DNA of 64,000 bases, from NCBI GenBank assembly GCA_963205115.1, contig CAUJHV010000037.1, forward strand, positions 1 to 64,000. The letters run 5' to 3'. The stretch is from Pseudomonadota bacterium. GTDB lineage: Bacteria > Pseudomonadota > Gammaproteobacteria > Burkholderiales > Burkholderiaceae_C. Below are positions 17,126 to 24,920 of this stretch, one piece after another. The position numbers were made by a program, and so were the translations under genes. Under the pieces are notes generated by a model. That model made no database searches, was not told the origin of the DNA, and saw only the letters and a program-made list of their open reading frames with translations. Position 1 is the stretch's first letter; each line of letters opens with the position of its first letter.

Positions 17126-18520
17126 ATGCCCACCTGGTTCCTCGTTGTTGCGCTGGTGCTGCTGGCGCTGATCCTGCTGTTGCTGGTCTGGCTGTTGCTG
17201 CGCCCCGTGGACGCCGCACCCATCGAGCGCCTGGAGCGGGAGCTGCGCGACGAGCTCGTGCGCACGTCGCAGTCCACGCGCGGCGACCTGGGCAACTTCC
17301 AGCAGATGCTGCTCACGCAAAGCGGCGATGTGGCGCGCACGCAGAACGAGCAGATCGATTCCTTCCGTGCCCAGCTCGCCCTGACGCAGCAGACCGTCAG
17401 TGCCGCGCTGGCCCAGGCGACGCAGGCCGCGTCCAGCCAGTCGCTGGCCTCGCGTGAGGCGCAGGACGGCGCGCTGCGGCGTTTTGGCGAGAGCCTGACC
17501 GAACAGCTCAGAGCCCTGGCCGAAGGCAACGAGCGCCGCCTGGCCGAGGTGCGCCAGGCCGTCGAGACGCGCCTGGCCGCGCTGCAGGACGGCAACGAGA
17601 AGAAGCTCGACCAGATGCGCGCGACGGTCGACGAAAAGCTGCACGCCACGCTGGAGCAGCGCCTGGGTGAGAGCTTCAAGCAGGTGGCCGACCGCCTGGA
17701 ACAGGTGCACAAGGGCCTGGGCGAGATGCAGAACCTGGCGCGCGACGTGGGCTCGCTCAACCGCGTGCTGACCAACGTGAAGACACGCGGCATCTTCGGC
17801 GAGGTGCAGCTGGCCGGGCTGCTGGAACAGGTTTTCACGCCCGAGCAGTACGCATCCAACGTGGAGACCGTGCCCGGCAGCGGCGCACGCGTGGAAATTG
17901 CGATCCGCCTGCCCGGGCGCGGCCCTGATGGCTCGGGCCCGCTGTGGCTGCCCATCGACGCGAAATTCCCGCGCGAGGATTACGAGCGGCTGCTCGATGC
18001 GCAGGAGCGCGCCGATCCGGTGGGCGTGGAGTCCGCGGCCAAGGCCATCGAGACGCGGCTGCGACTGGAGGCGCGCACCATCCGCGAAAAATACGTCTCG
18101 GTGCCGTACACGACCGACTTCGCCATCCTCTTCCTGCCCACCGAGGGCCTGTATGCCGAGGTGCTGCGCCGGCCCGGGCTGGTCGAGGCGCTGCAGCGCG
18201 AATTCCGCATCAGCGTGGCCGGCCCGACCACGCTGCTGGCGACGCTCACGAGCCTGCAGATGGGCTTTCGCACGCTGGCGCTGGAAAAACGCAGCGCCGA
18301 GGTCTGGCAGGTGCTGGGCGCCGTGAAGACGGAGTTCGGCAAGTTCGGCGAGGTGCTGGCCAAGACCCGCAAGAAGCTGGAAGAAGCCAGCAACACCATC
18401 GACTCGGCCGAGACACGCACGCGGGCCATGGTGCGCCAGCTCAAGTCGGTCGAGGCCCTGCCGGAAGCGGCTGCGCAGGCGCTGCTGCCGCTGGACCGCA
18501 CGGACGCCGATGGTGGCTGA
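17126..18520 (+). CDS. rmuC: DNA recombination protein RmuC
   Basis: 464-residue RmuC-family protein. One N-terminal transmembrane helix (about residues 4-26) is followed by a long coiled coil (about 35-215), then the conserved RmuC domain with NVKTRGIFGEVQL and a nuclease-like core containing LPIDAKFPREDYERL. RmuC limits inversions at short inverted repeats and is thought to act as a nuclease. The gene overlaps the MFS gene by 11 bases. Confidence 0.96.
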   Translation: MPTWFLVVALVLLALILLLLVWLLLRPVDAAPIERLERELRDELVRTSQSTRGDLGNFQQMLLTQSGDVARTQNEQIDSFRAQLALTQQTVSAALAQATQAASSQSLASREAQDGALRRFGESLTEQLRALAEGNERRLAEVRQAVETRLAALQDGNEKKLDQMRATVDEKLHATLEQRLGESFKQVADRLEQVHKGLGEMQNLARDVGSLNRVLTNVKTRGIFGEVQLAGLLEQVFTPEQYASNVETVPGSGARVEIAIRLPGRGPDGSGPLWLPIDAKFPREDYERLLDAQERADPVGVESAAKAIETRLRLEARTIREKYVSVPYTTDFAILFLPTEGLYAEVLRRPGLVEALQREFRISVAGPTTLLATLTSLQMGFRTLALEKRSAEVWQVLGAVKTEFGKFGEVLAKTRKKLEEASNTIDSAETRTRAMVRQLKSVEALPEAAAQALLPLDRTDADGG

Positions 18521-19748
18521 GGTGCCTGGCGGCGTGGAACCCTCTCCCGACCAGGAACCCGCAGCCGGCGACGCGCCGCTGTCGCCACGCTTCATCGTCG
18601 CCCTGGTCGTTGCGCAGCTGGGCTGCCACTCGTCGATGGCCGGTTTCCGCATGGCCGCGCCGCTGCAGACGCTGACCGAAGGCGCCAGCACCGGCGAGGT
18701 GGGCCTGCTGCTGGCGCTGTTTGCCGCGGCGCCGGTGGTGCTGGCGCTGAGCGCCGGGCGCATGGCCGATCGCCACGGCTTCCACCGCCCGATGCACCTG
18801 GCGGTGGCGATGACGGTGGCCGGCGCGCTGCTGGCCCTGCTGAGCACGCGGCTGCCGGGCGGGTGGCACGTGCTGGCGCTGTCGCTGGGGGCGATCCTGT
18901 CGGGCGGCGGCGCCAATTTCGGGGTCCTGGCGATCCAGCGCACGGGCGGGCTGGCGGCACGCGACGCCATCGACCGCGTGCGCCTGTTCAGCTGGCTGGG
19001 CGTGGCGCCATCGCTGGCCAATGTGGTCGGCCCGGTGACGGCCGGGTTCGTCATCGACAGTGCCGGGTTTGCCGCGGCCTATGCGTGGATGGCGGTGCTG
19101 CCGCTGGGCACGCTGTGGGCGATGCGGGCGGTGCCGCGGCGCACGACGGGGGCGCAGCCGGCGGCGCACGTGCAGCCGCACGGCTCGCCGCTGACCTTGT
19201 TGAAGGCGCCCGGCCTGGCGCGGCTGCTGTTCATCAACTGGCTGCTGGCGATCTGCTGGGACGTGCACAGCTTCGCGGTGCCGGTGCTGGGGCACAGCTA
19301 CGGCTTCTCGGCATCCACCATCGGCCTGATCCTGGGCACCTTCACGCTGAGCGTCAGCCTGATCCGGCTGGCAATTCCCTGGCTGGCGCACCGCCTGCAG
19401 GAGCGCCGCGTCGTCGCGCTGTGCATGGTCGGCACGATGCTGATCTACGCGCTGTACCCGCTGGCCCGCACGCCGACACGCATGGCCTTCCTGGCGGCGC
19501 TGCTGGGCATCACGCTGGGTGCGGCGCAGCCGATGATCATGTCGACCCTGCACCGGCTCACGCCGGACAACCGGCACGGCGAATCGCTGGCCTTCCGCTC
19601 GATGGCCATCAATTTTTCGAGTGCCCTGATGCCGCTGGCCTTCGGCGCGCTGGGTATCGTGATGGGCGCGGGCAGCCTGTTCTGGCTGGTGGGCGCGGCC
19701 GTGGGCAGCGGCGCGTGGGTGACGCGGCGGCTGCCGCAGGTGCGCTGA
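18510..19748 (+). CDS. Major facilitator superfamily transporter
   Basis: 412-residue permease with about twelve transmembrane helices in two halves joined by a basic loop near residues 210-230. An MFS motif-A variant, GRMADRHGFHR, follows helix 2. Family membership is clear; the substrate cannot be read from the sequence, and drug or metabolite efflux is the usual guess. The start lies 11 bases inside rmuC, so the two genes are probably co-translated. Confidence 0.9.
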   Translation: MVAEVPGGVEPSPDQEPAAGDAPLSPRFIVALVVAQLGCHSSMAGFRMAAPLQTLTEGASTGEVGLLLALFAAAPVVLALSAGRMADRHGFHRPMHLAVAMTVAGALLALLSTRLPGGWHVLALSLGAILSGGGANFGVLAIQRTGGLAARDAIDRVRLFSWLGVAPSLANVVGPVTAGFVIDSAGFAAAYAWMAVLPLGTLWAMRAVPRRTTGAQPAAHVQPHGSPLTLLKAPGLARLLFINWLLAICWDVHSFAVPVLGHSYGFSASTIGLILGTFTLSVSLIRLAIPWLAHRLQERRVVALCMVGTMLIYALYPLARTPTRMAFLAALLGITLGAAQPMIMSTLHRLTPDNRHGESLAFRSMAINFSSALMPLAFGALGIVMGAGSLFWLVGAAVGSGAWVTRRLPQVR

Positions 19749-19809
19749 GCGGCTTCTGGCCGCGGCTGGTGCGCGGCCGTCGGCTGGCGCGGAAGCCCGC
19801 GCCGCCGGC

Positions 19810-20427
19810 TCAGAAGCGGATGCCGGAAGTCGGTGCGGCAGGCGCCGGGGCTGGCGCGGGGCGACGGGTGGCGGTATCGGCGCTTTCGCGCGCGGCAGGC
19901 GCTTCGGCCACCGCCGGCGCCTTGGTCTCGACCAGCGAGGTGATCGCGGGCGGCTTCCAGGTCGGCGGCAGGCGGGATTCCTTGGGGTAGCCCGCCGCGT
20001 CTATATAGGCGGTCCAGTCGCTGGCATTCAGGCCGCGCAGCATCTGGTTGCCCACGCCCAGCGCCGGCAGGATGCGCCCGCCGGTGAGCTGCTCGTAGGC
20101 GCGCACGTCGTCGTCGGAAACCACACGTTTCTCGGTGAAGGGCACGCCGCGCTGCTGCAGCAGCAGCCGGCCGCTGTTGCAGGGCACGCAGTCGGGCGCC
20201 GTGTAGAGCATCACCGGGAATCGACCCACGGCCACGCGCAGGTCGGGCGGCAGTTCCGCTTCGGGCGCCGAAGACGGGCCGCCGCGCATCGGGGCCACGC
20301 GCGCGCCGGATTCGCTGGCCGGCGGTCGGTCGGTGTAGGTGACCTTGCCATCGGGGCCGACCACCTTGTACTGCGCTGCAGCAGGTAAGGCGGCCAGAAC
20401 CAGCAGGGCGAAAGTCAGCGTGCGCAT
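19810..20427 (-). CDS. Periplasmic glutaredoxin-like protein with DUF4124 domain
   Basis: 205-residue protein with a signal peptide (MRTLTFALLVLAALPAAAQ). It continues as a DUF4124 segment (YKVVGPDGKVTYTDRPP), then a glutaredoxin/thioredoxin-fold domain with CVPC in YTAPDCVPCNSGR (about residues 77-89). A Pro/Ala-rich tail ends in SGIRF. The combination suggests an exported thiol-disulfide protein. It is transcribed alone, toward the MFS gene. The DUF4124 function is unknown, so the role is inferred from the CxxC domain. Confidence 0.85.
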   Translation of the reverse strand: MRTLTFALLVLAALPAAAQYKVVGPDGKVTYTDRPPASESGARVAPMRGGPSSAPEAELPPDLRVAVGRFPVMLYTAPDCVPCNSGRLLLQQRGVPFTEKRVVSDDDVRAYEQLTGGRILPALGVGNQMLRGLNASDWTAYIDAAGYPKESRLPPTWKPPAITSLVETKAPAVAEAPAARESADTATRRPAPAPAPAAPTSGIRF

Positions 20428-20595
20428 GGAAGGACCTCGGTCAGAACAGGGGCGGGGCCGGCAGCATGGCCGTGCGACGGCTGCCCGGAATTCGGGCAGC
20501 TTGTCCCAGACGGAAGGCTGACACAGTGCGGCGCGTGACGCCGCGGCGATCAGCCGGCCGTTCGTTGCGCAGTTTGCGCGATGCCGGCGCCGCCG

Positions 20596-21450
20596 TCACG
20601 CACCGGCAGCGCGTTCCGCGGCTTCCAGCGTATTGACCAGCAGCATCGTGATTGTCATGGGCCCCACGCCCCCGGGCACCGGCGTGATCCAGCCCGCCAC
20701 CTGCGAGACGCCGGCGAAGTCGACGTCGCCGCACAGCTTGCCTTCGTCGTTGCGGTTGATGCCCACGTCGATGACGATCGCGCCGGGCTTGACCATGTCG
20801 GCCGTCAGCGTGCCGCGCCGGCCCACGGCCGCCACCACCACGTCGGCCTGGCGCGTGAAGGCGCCGATGTCGGGTGTCGCGCTGTGACAGACGGTCACCG
20901 TGGCGTTGGCCTGCAGCAGCAGCAGCGCCATCGGCTTGCCCACCGTGTTGCTGCGGCCGATGACCACCGCGTGCTTGCCGCGCAGCGACTGGCCGGTGGA
21001 TTCGATCAGCTTCATGCAGCCGTAGGGCGTGCAGGGGCGGAAACCCGGCAGGCCGGCCATCAGGTCGCCCGCGCTCTGCACCGAGTAGCCGTCTACATCC
21101 TTGGCCGTGGAAATGGCTTCGATCACGCGCTGCGGGTTGATGTGCTTGGGCAGCGGCATCTGCACCAGGATGCCGTGGATGGACGGGTCGGCATTCAGCG
21201 CCTGGATGCGCGCCAGCAGTTCAGCCTCGGTGAATGCGGCGTCGTACTTCTCGAAGACCGAATGCAGGCCGTGGTCCTGGCAAGCCTTGACCTTGTTGCG
21301 CACGTACACGGCCGACGCCGGGTCCTCGCCGACCAGCACCACCGCCAAGCCGGGCTTGATGCCGCGCTCGGCCAGCTTGGCGGCACGCACGGCCACTTCG
21401 GCACGGATCTGCTGGGACAGCGCATTGCCATTGATCAGCTGGGCGGTCAT
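20596..21450 (-). CDS. folD: Bifunctional methylenetetrahydrofolate dehydrogenase/cyclohydrolase
   Basis: 284-residue FolD, which interconverts 5,10-methylene-, methenyl- and 10-formyl-tetrahydrofolate. The catalytic Lys lies in [10 protein letters not shown], substrate-binding is in [11 protein letters not shown], the NADP loop is [17 protein letters not shown], and [12 protein letters not shown] is near the C-terminus. Length is standard. It supplies one-carbon units for purine and methionine synthesis. It follows the two-component genes in the same direction but is separated by a hairpin. Confidence 0.98.
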   Translation of the reverse strand: MTAQLINGNALSQQIRAEVAVRAAKLAERGIKPGLAVVLVGEDPASAVYVRNKVKACQDHGLHSVFEKYDAAFTEAELLARIQALNADPSIHGILVQMPLPKHINPQRVIEAISTAKDVDGYSVQSAGDLMAGLPGFRPCTPYGCMKLIESTGQSLRGKHAVVIGRSNTVGKPMALLLLQANATVTVCHSATPDIGAFTRQADVVVAAVGRRGTLTADMVKPGAIVIDVGINRNDEGKLCGDVDFAGVSQVAGWITPVPGGVGPMTITMLLVNTLEAAERAAGA

Positions 21451-21472
21451 CGGGAGGTCTCCACAAACGAGA

Positions 21473-21494
21473 AGGCCGCTTGATCCAGCGGCCT
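21473..21494 (-). terminator. Hairpin between response-regulator gene and folD
   Basis: An 8-bp perfect stem (21473-21480 with 21487-21494) with a six-base loop is followed on the minus strand by TCTCGTTTG, a weak T-rich tail. It probably causes partial termination after the two-component operon. Confidence 0.5.
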
Positions 21495-21528
21495 CGAAAA
21501 GATGGGGGAAGGCAGCAGGCCGCGTGCG

Positions 21529-22155
21529 TCAGGGCTTGGCGGCAGATGCGCCCAGCGCGATCTTCAGCAGATCGGCCACGGTGTTGGCGTTGAGCTTTTC
21601 CATGATGTTGGCGCGGTGCGCCTCCACCGTCTTGATGCTGATGCCCAGGTCGTCGGCGATCTGCTTGTTCAGGCGGCCGGCGACGATGCGCTCGAGCACC
21701 TGGCTCTCGCGGGTGGTCAGGCGGCCCAGCAGCGCATCGCGGCTGGCGGCTTCCTGGTGCTGGCTGAAGGCGCTGCGGGCTTCGTCGAGCATGCGCTCGA
21801 CCAGGCCCAGCAGTTCTTCTTCCTTGAAGGGCTTTTCGATGAAGTCCATCGCGCCCTTCTTCATCGTGGTGACGGCCATGGGCACGTCGCCGTGGCCGGT
21901 GATGAAGACGATGGGCAGCGGGCTCTTGCGCTCCATCAGGCGGTCTTGCAGTTCGAGGCCGCTCATGCCGTCCATGCGGATGTCGGCGATGAGGCAGGCC
22001 ACCTCGCGCGGGTCGAAACGCGACAGGAAGGACTCGGCGGAGTCGAAGCACTTGACCCGGTAGTCCTTGCCCTCCAGCAGCCACTGCAGCGAATCGCGCA
22101 CGGCCTCGTCGTCGTCGACCACGTACACAGTACCCTTTTTCGGAATCAGGCTCAT
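21529..22155 (-). CDS. FixJ/NarL-like two-component response regulator
   Basis: 208-residue regulator. The receiver domain (about 10-125) has acidic pocket VVDDDEAV, phosphoacceptor Asp in IADIRMDGMSG and Lys in EKPF. A LuxR-type helix-turn-helix follows (about 140-200), with LTTRESQVL and GISIKTVEAHRANIM. It should bind DNA when phosphorylated by the adjacent kinase. The start at ATG 22155 overlaps the kinase stop by four bases (ATGA). The position, divergent from the pyruvate dehydrogenase operon, suggests that operon as a target, but this is inference. Confidence 0.94.
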   Translation of the reverse strand: MSLIPKKGTVYVVDDDEAVRDSLQWLLEGKDYRVKCFDSAESFLSRFDPREVACLIADIRMDGMSGLELQDRLMERKSPLPIVFITGHGDVPMAVTTMKKGAMDFIEKPFKEEELLGLVERMLDEARSAFSQHQEAASRDALLGRLTTRESQVLERIVAGRLNKQIADDLGISIKTVEAHRANIMEKLNANTVADLLKIALGASAAKP

Positions 22156-24755
22156 GCTCTTGTCGCAGTGGAAGGGGGGGTGGGAGACGAGGGTGCCAGG
22201 AACGAGGGCCCGTGGGCGGTGCCTGCGCCGGATTCGCTGCGCGGGTTCACGTCGACCGGCAACGTGAAGGCGAATTGGCAACCGATGATCGTCTGGCCAT
22301 TGTAGAGGTTCTGCGCGCGCATCCGGCCCTGGTGCGACTCCACGATCGAGCGGCACAAGGACAGCCCGATGCCCAGGCCCTCCGACTTGGTCGAGTAGAA
22401 GGCTTCGTACAGGCGCGCGATGACTTCCTCCGGCAGGCCCGGGCCGGCGTCGGTGACGCTGAAGTCGATGACGCCGCCTTCTTCGGCCGTGTGGCGCGGG
22501 ACCACGCGCAACTCGATGGTGCGGCGCGACGCCGGCAGCTGCGCGTTGTCGATGGCCTCGGCGGAGTTCTTCAGCAGGTTCAGCACCACCTGCTCGATCA
22601 GGATCGGGTCGACCATCAGCTCGGGCAGGTGTTGCGCGACGTAGCTGCGGATCACCACGTTGCGCCGCCTCAAGGCCATCACGGCGAGTTCCACCGCGTC
22701 CTCCACGATGATGCGCGGATGCGAAGGCTGGCGCTGCGGCTCGCTGCGTTTGACGAAGGCGCGGATGCGGTGAATGATCTGCCCGGCGCGCTCGGCCTGG
22801 TGCGCCGTCTTGCGCAGCGCGGTGATCAGGTCTTCCTTGCCGATGGCGTCCGCCTGCACGCGCGAGACCATGCCGCTGCAGTAGTTGTTGATGGCCGTCA
22901 GCGGCTGGTTCAGTTCGTGCGCCACGGACGAGGCCATTTCGCCCATGGTCATCAGCCGGCTGGTGATGGCGGCCCGCTCGGCCTGCTGTGCGGCCTGTTC
23001 CTCGGCTTTCAGGCGCGCGCTGACGTCGGTGGCAATGAGCATCTGCGCGATGCTGCCGTCGGTCCACTGCAGGTAGCGCGAGCGCACGTCGAACCACTTG
23101 TTGAGCGAATCGGCGTAGACCTCGCGCAGTTCGCCGCCGCGGTCGGTGAGTTCGTGTGCGGGCAGGCCGGAGAGCTCGTCGACCATGTCGTCGCGCAGCG
23201 CGTCGAAGTTGGTCGGCGACAGCCCGCCGGCCAGCATCGAATGGCCGCGTGCATCGGCGCCGAACCACAGGCGGTAGGAGCGGTTGGCGAAGAGCAGTTC
23301 GTTGCTCTGCACCGAAACCACGGAGACGGATGCGTCCAGGCCCTCCAGCACAGTCGTGAAGCGCTCGTGCGAAGCCGAGAGCTGGTCGCGGATGCGCTTG
23401 GCTTCCGTGATGTTGGTGATCGAGGTCATCCAGCCGGCCTGCTGGCCCTTGGGGTCGATCAGGCGCGAGACATACATGCGCGCGTCGAACATCTGACCGT
23501 CCTTGCGCAGCAGGCGCACCTCGATGCCGCCGGCCGGGCTGCGGCCCTGCATCTCCTGCTCGAGCAGGCGCTGGTTCTCCTCGATGCGGTCCGGCGGCCA
23601 GTAGGGGTAGGGCGGCTGGCAGCCGATCAGCTCGGCCTCGGTGAAGCCGCTCATCTGACAGAAGGCCGCGTTGACATAGGTGATGCGGCCTGCCATGTCC
23701 AGCGCGCGCATGCCGGTGAGCATGGAGTTTTCCATCGCGCGGCGGAACTGCGTCTCCTGCACCAGCGCCTGCTGGATCTGCGCGCGGCGCTGCATGTGGC
23801 GCCAGGTGCCCAGCAGCATCCACACGGTCAGGATGGACAGCGCCACGACCATCCAGAACAACGTGTTGCTGATCAGGCCGATCGATGCGCGCCAGCCTTC
23901 GCCGCGCACGACCAGGCCATTGAGAGCCGGTGTCAGCGGCGCGTCGTGGGTGATGGTGGCGCGGCGCTGCGGCTGCGCCTGCGCCAGGCCGGTGGACGAG
24001 GTGCTGGCCAGCACCGATTGCTGATCGCCAACGATCGACACCACGTGCCGCCGCGCGACGTCCGGCGGCACGAAGTGCCGCAGCAGCGAGGCCACGGAAT
24101 ATTCGACGATCAGCACGCCGGAGAAGCGCCCGCGGTTGATCAGCGGCACATGCAGCTGGAACAGGGATTGGCCGCTGCCGTCGCGGTAGCCGGCCGTGTA
24201 GACCGGCTGGCGCTGGTCGCGCGCTGCCTTGAAGGCGCGCTCCGACGGGTTGTCCACGTTGGCTGAGGGCAGCACCGCCAGGGCAGATTCCGGCAGGCTG
24301 TCCAGATCGCTCTGAAAACTGGGCGATCGATGGCTGGCGCGCAAGCTGCGGTTGGCGCCGATCCAGTGCACCAGGTTGATCTCGGGGCGGTCGCGCACGA
24401 AGCCGATGGCCTGACCCGCAAAGTCATCGGTGTCGATCTCGCGCGAGACCAGCTCGCGGGCGATGAGATAGACCTGTTCCTGGTTGTCGATCAGGCGCAG
24501 GCCGATCTGCTGCTGGGTGATCTCGGTGTCGCGCCGCACGGACTCGGTCTCACGCTCCATTTCCTCATTGCGCAAGTACCAGAACGCCGAGATGATGGCC
24601 GCGAGAAAGAGCAGCACCGAGGCCAGCGGAGCCAAGGTGGCGTAGCGGTCCTGACGGGCCGGCGACTGTTTGCCCCACCAGCGCCCGAGCAGCCACTGCC
24701 AACGTGGAACGGGTGTGGCGGGGCGGGTCGGTGCGGGTTCGACGGGGGACGTCAT
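22152..24755 (-). CDS. PAS-domain sensor histidine kinase (FixL/DctB-like)
   Basis: 867-residue membrane kinase. Two transmembrane helices (about 43-63 and 300-320) bracket a large periplasmic sensor domain. Two PAS domains follow (about 335-450 and 460-590), then HisKA with phosphoacceptor His in SSVAHELNQPLTAINNY, and an intact HATPase with N-box LNLLKNSAEAI, TDAGPGLP and GLGIGLSLC. The catalytic domain type is that of FixL and DctB. The signal is unknown. It is co-translated with the response regulator and divergent from aceE, with 165 bases between starts. Confidence 0.94.
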   Translation of the reverse strand: MTSPVEPAPTRPATPVPRWQWLLGRWWGKQSPARQDRYATLAPLASVLLFLAAIISAFWYLRNEEMERETESVRRDTEITQQQIGLRLIDNQEQVYLIARELVSREIDTDDFAGQAIGFVRDRPEINLVHWIGANRSLRASHRSPSFQSDLDSLPESALAVLPSANVDNPSERAFKAARDQRQPVYTAGYRDGSGQSLFQLHVPLINRGRFSGVLIVEYSVASLLRHFVPPDVARRHVVSIVGDQQSVLASTSSTGLAQAQPQRRATITHDAPLTPALNGLVVRGEGWRASIGLISNTLFWMVVALSILTVWMLLGTWRHMQRRAQIQQALVQETQFRRAMENSMLTGMRALDMAGRITYVNAAFCQMSGFTEAELIGCQPPYPYWPPDRIEENQRLLEQEMQGRSPAGGIEVRLLRKDGQMFDARMYVSRLIDPKGQQAGWMTSITNITEAKRIRDQLSASHERFTTVLEGLDASVSVVSVQSNELLFANRSYRLWFGADARGHSMLAGGLSPTNFDALRDDMVDELSGLPAHELTDRGGELREVYADSLNKWFDVRSRYLQWTDGSIAQMLIATDVSARLKAEEQAAQQAERAAITSRLMTMGEMASSVAHELNQPLTAINNYCSGMVSRVQADAIGKEDLITALRKTAHQAERAGQIIHRIRAFVKRSEPQRQPSHPRIIVEDAVELAVMALRRRNVVIRSYVAQHLPELMVDPILIEQVVLNLLKNSAEAIDNAQLPASRRTIELRVVPRHTAEEGGVIDFSVTDAGPGLPEEVIARLYEAFYSTKSEGLGIGLSLCRSIVESHQGRMRAQNLYNGQTIIGCQFAFTLPVDVNPRSESGAGTAHGPSFLAPSSPTPPSTATRA

Positions 24756-24807
24756 GCTGGGGATTATCCGGGTGCCCGGTCACGGGTCATTCCGGCTCAT
24801 GGTTGTG

Positions 24808-24852
24808 TTGAATTTCATAATGTGGCAATCATGGTCACTATTTGAAATTCAA
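24808..24852. promoter_or_regulatory. Inverted repeat in the kinase-aceE divergent control region
   Basis: TTGAATTTCA (24808-24817) is the exact reverse complement of TGAAATTCAA (24843-24852), with 25 bases between. This AT-rich pair lies in the 165-bp region that must hold both divergent promoters. It could be a binding site for the adjacent response regulator or another regulator. No confident -35/-10 pair was found. Confidence 0.45.
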
Positions 24853-24920
24853 AACGACTTGTGCCACACTTCGTGCCACTCACCCACAACGACAGGCACC
24901 GCCTGCAAGGAGACCCCCTG

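Noticed and set aside
20480..20500. 8-bp hairpin downstream of folD
   Set aside because: Stem is short, without T tract, and its distance of nearly 100 bases from folD makes a terminator role doubtful.
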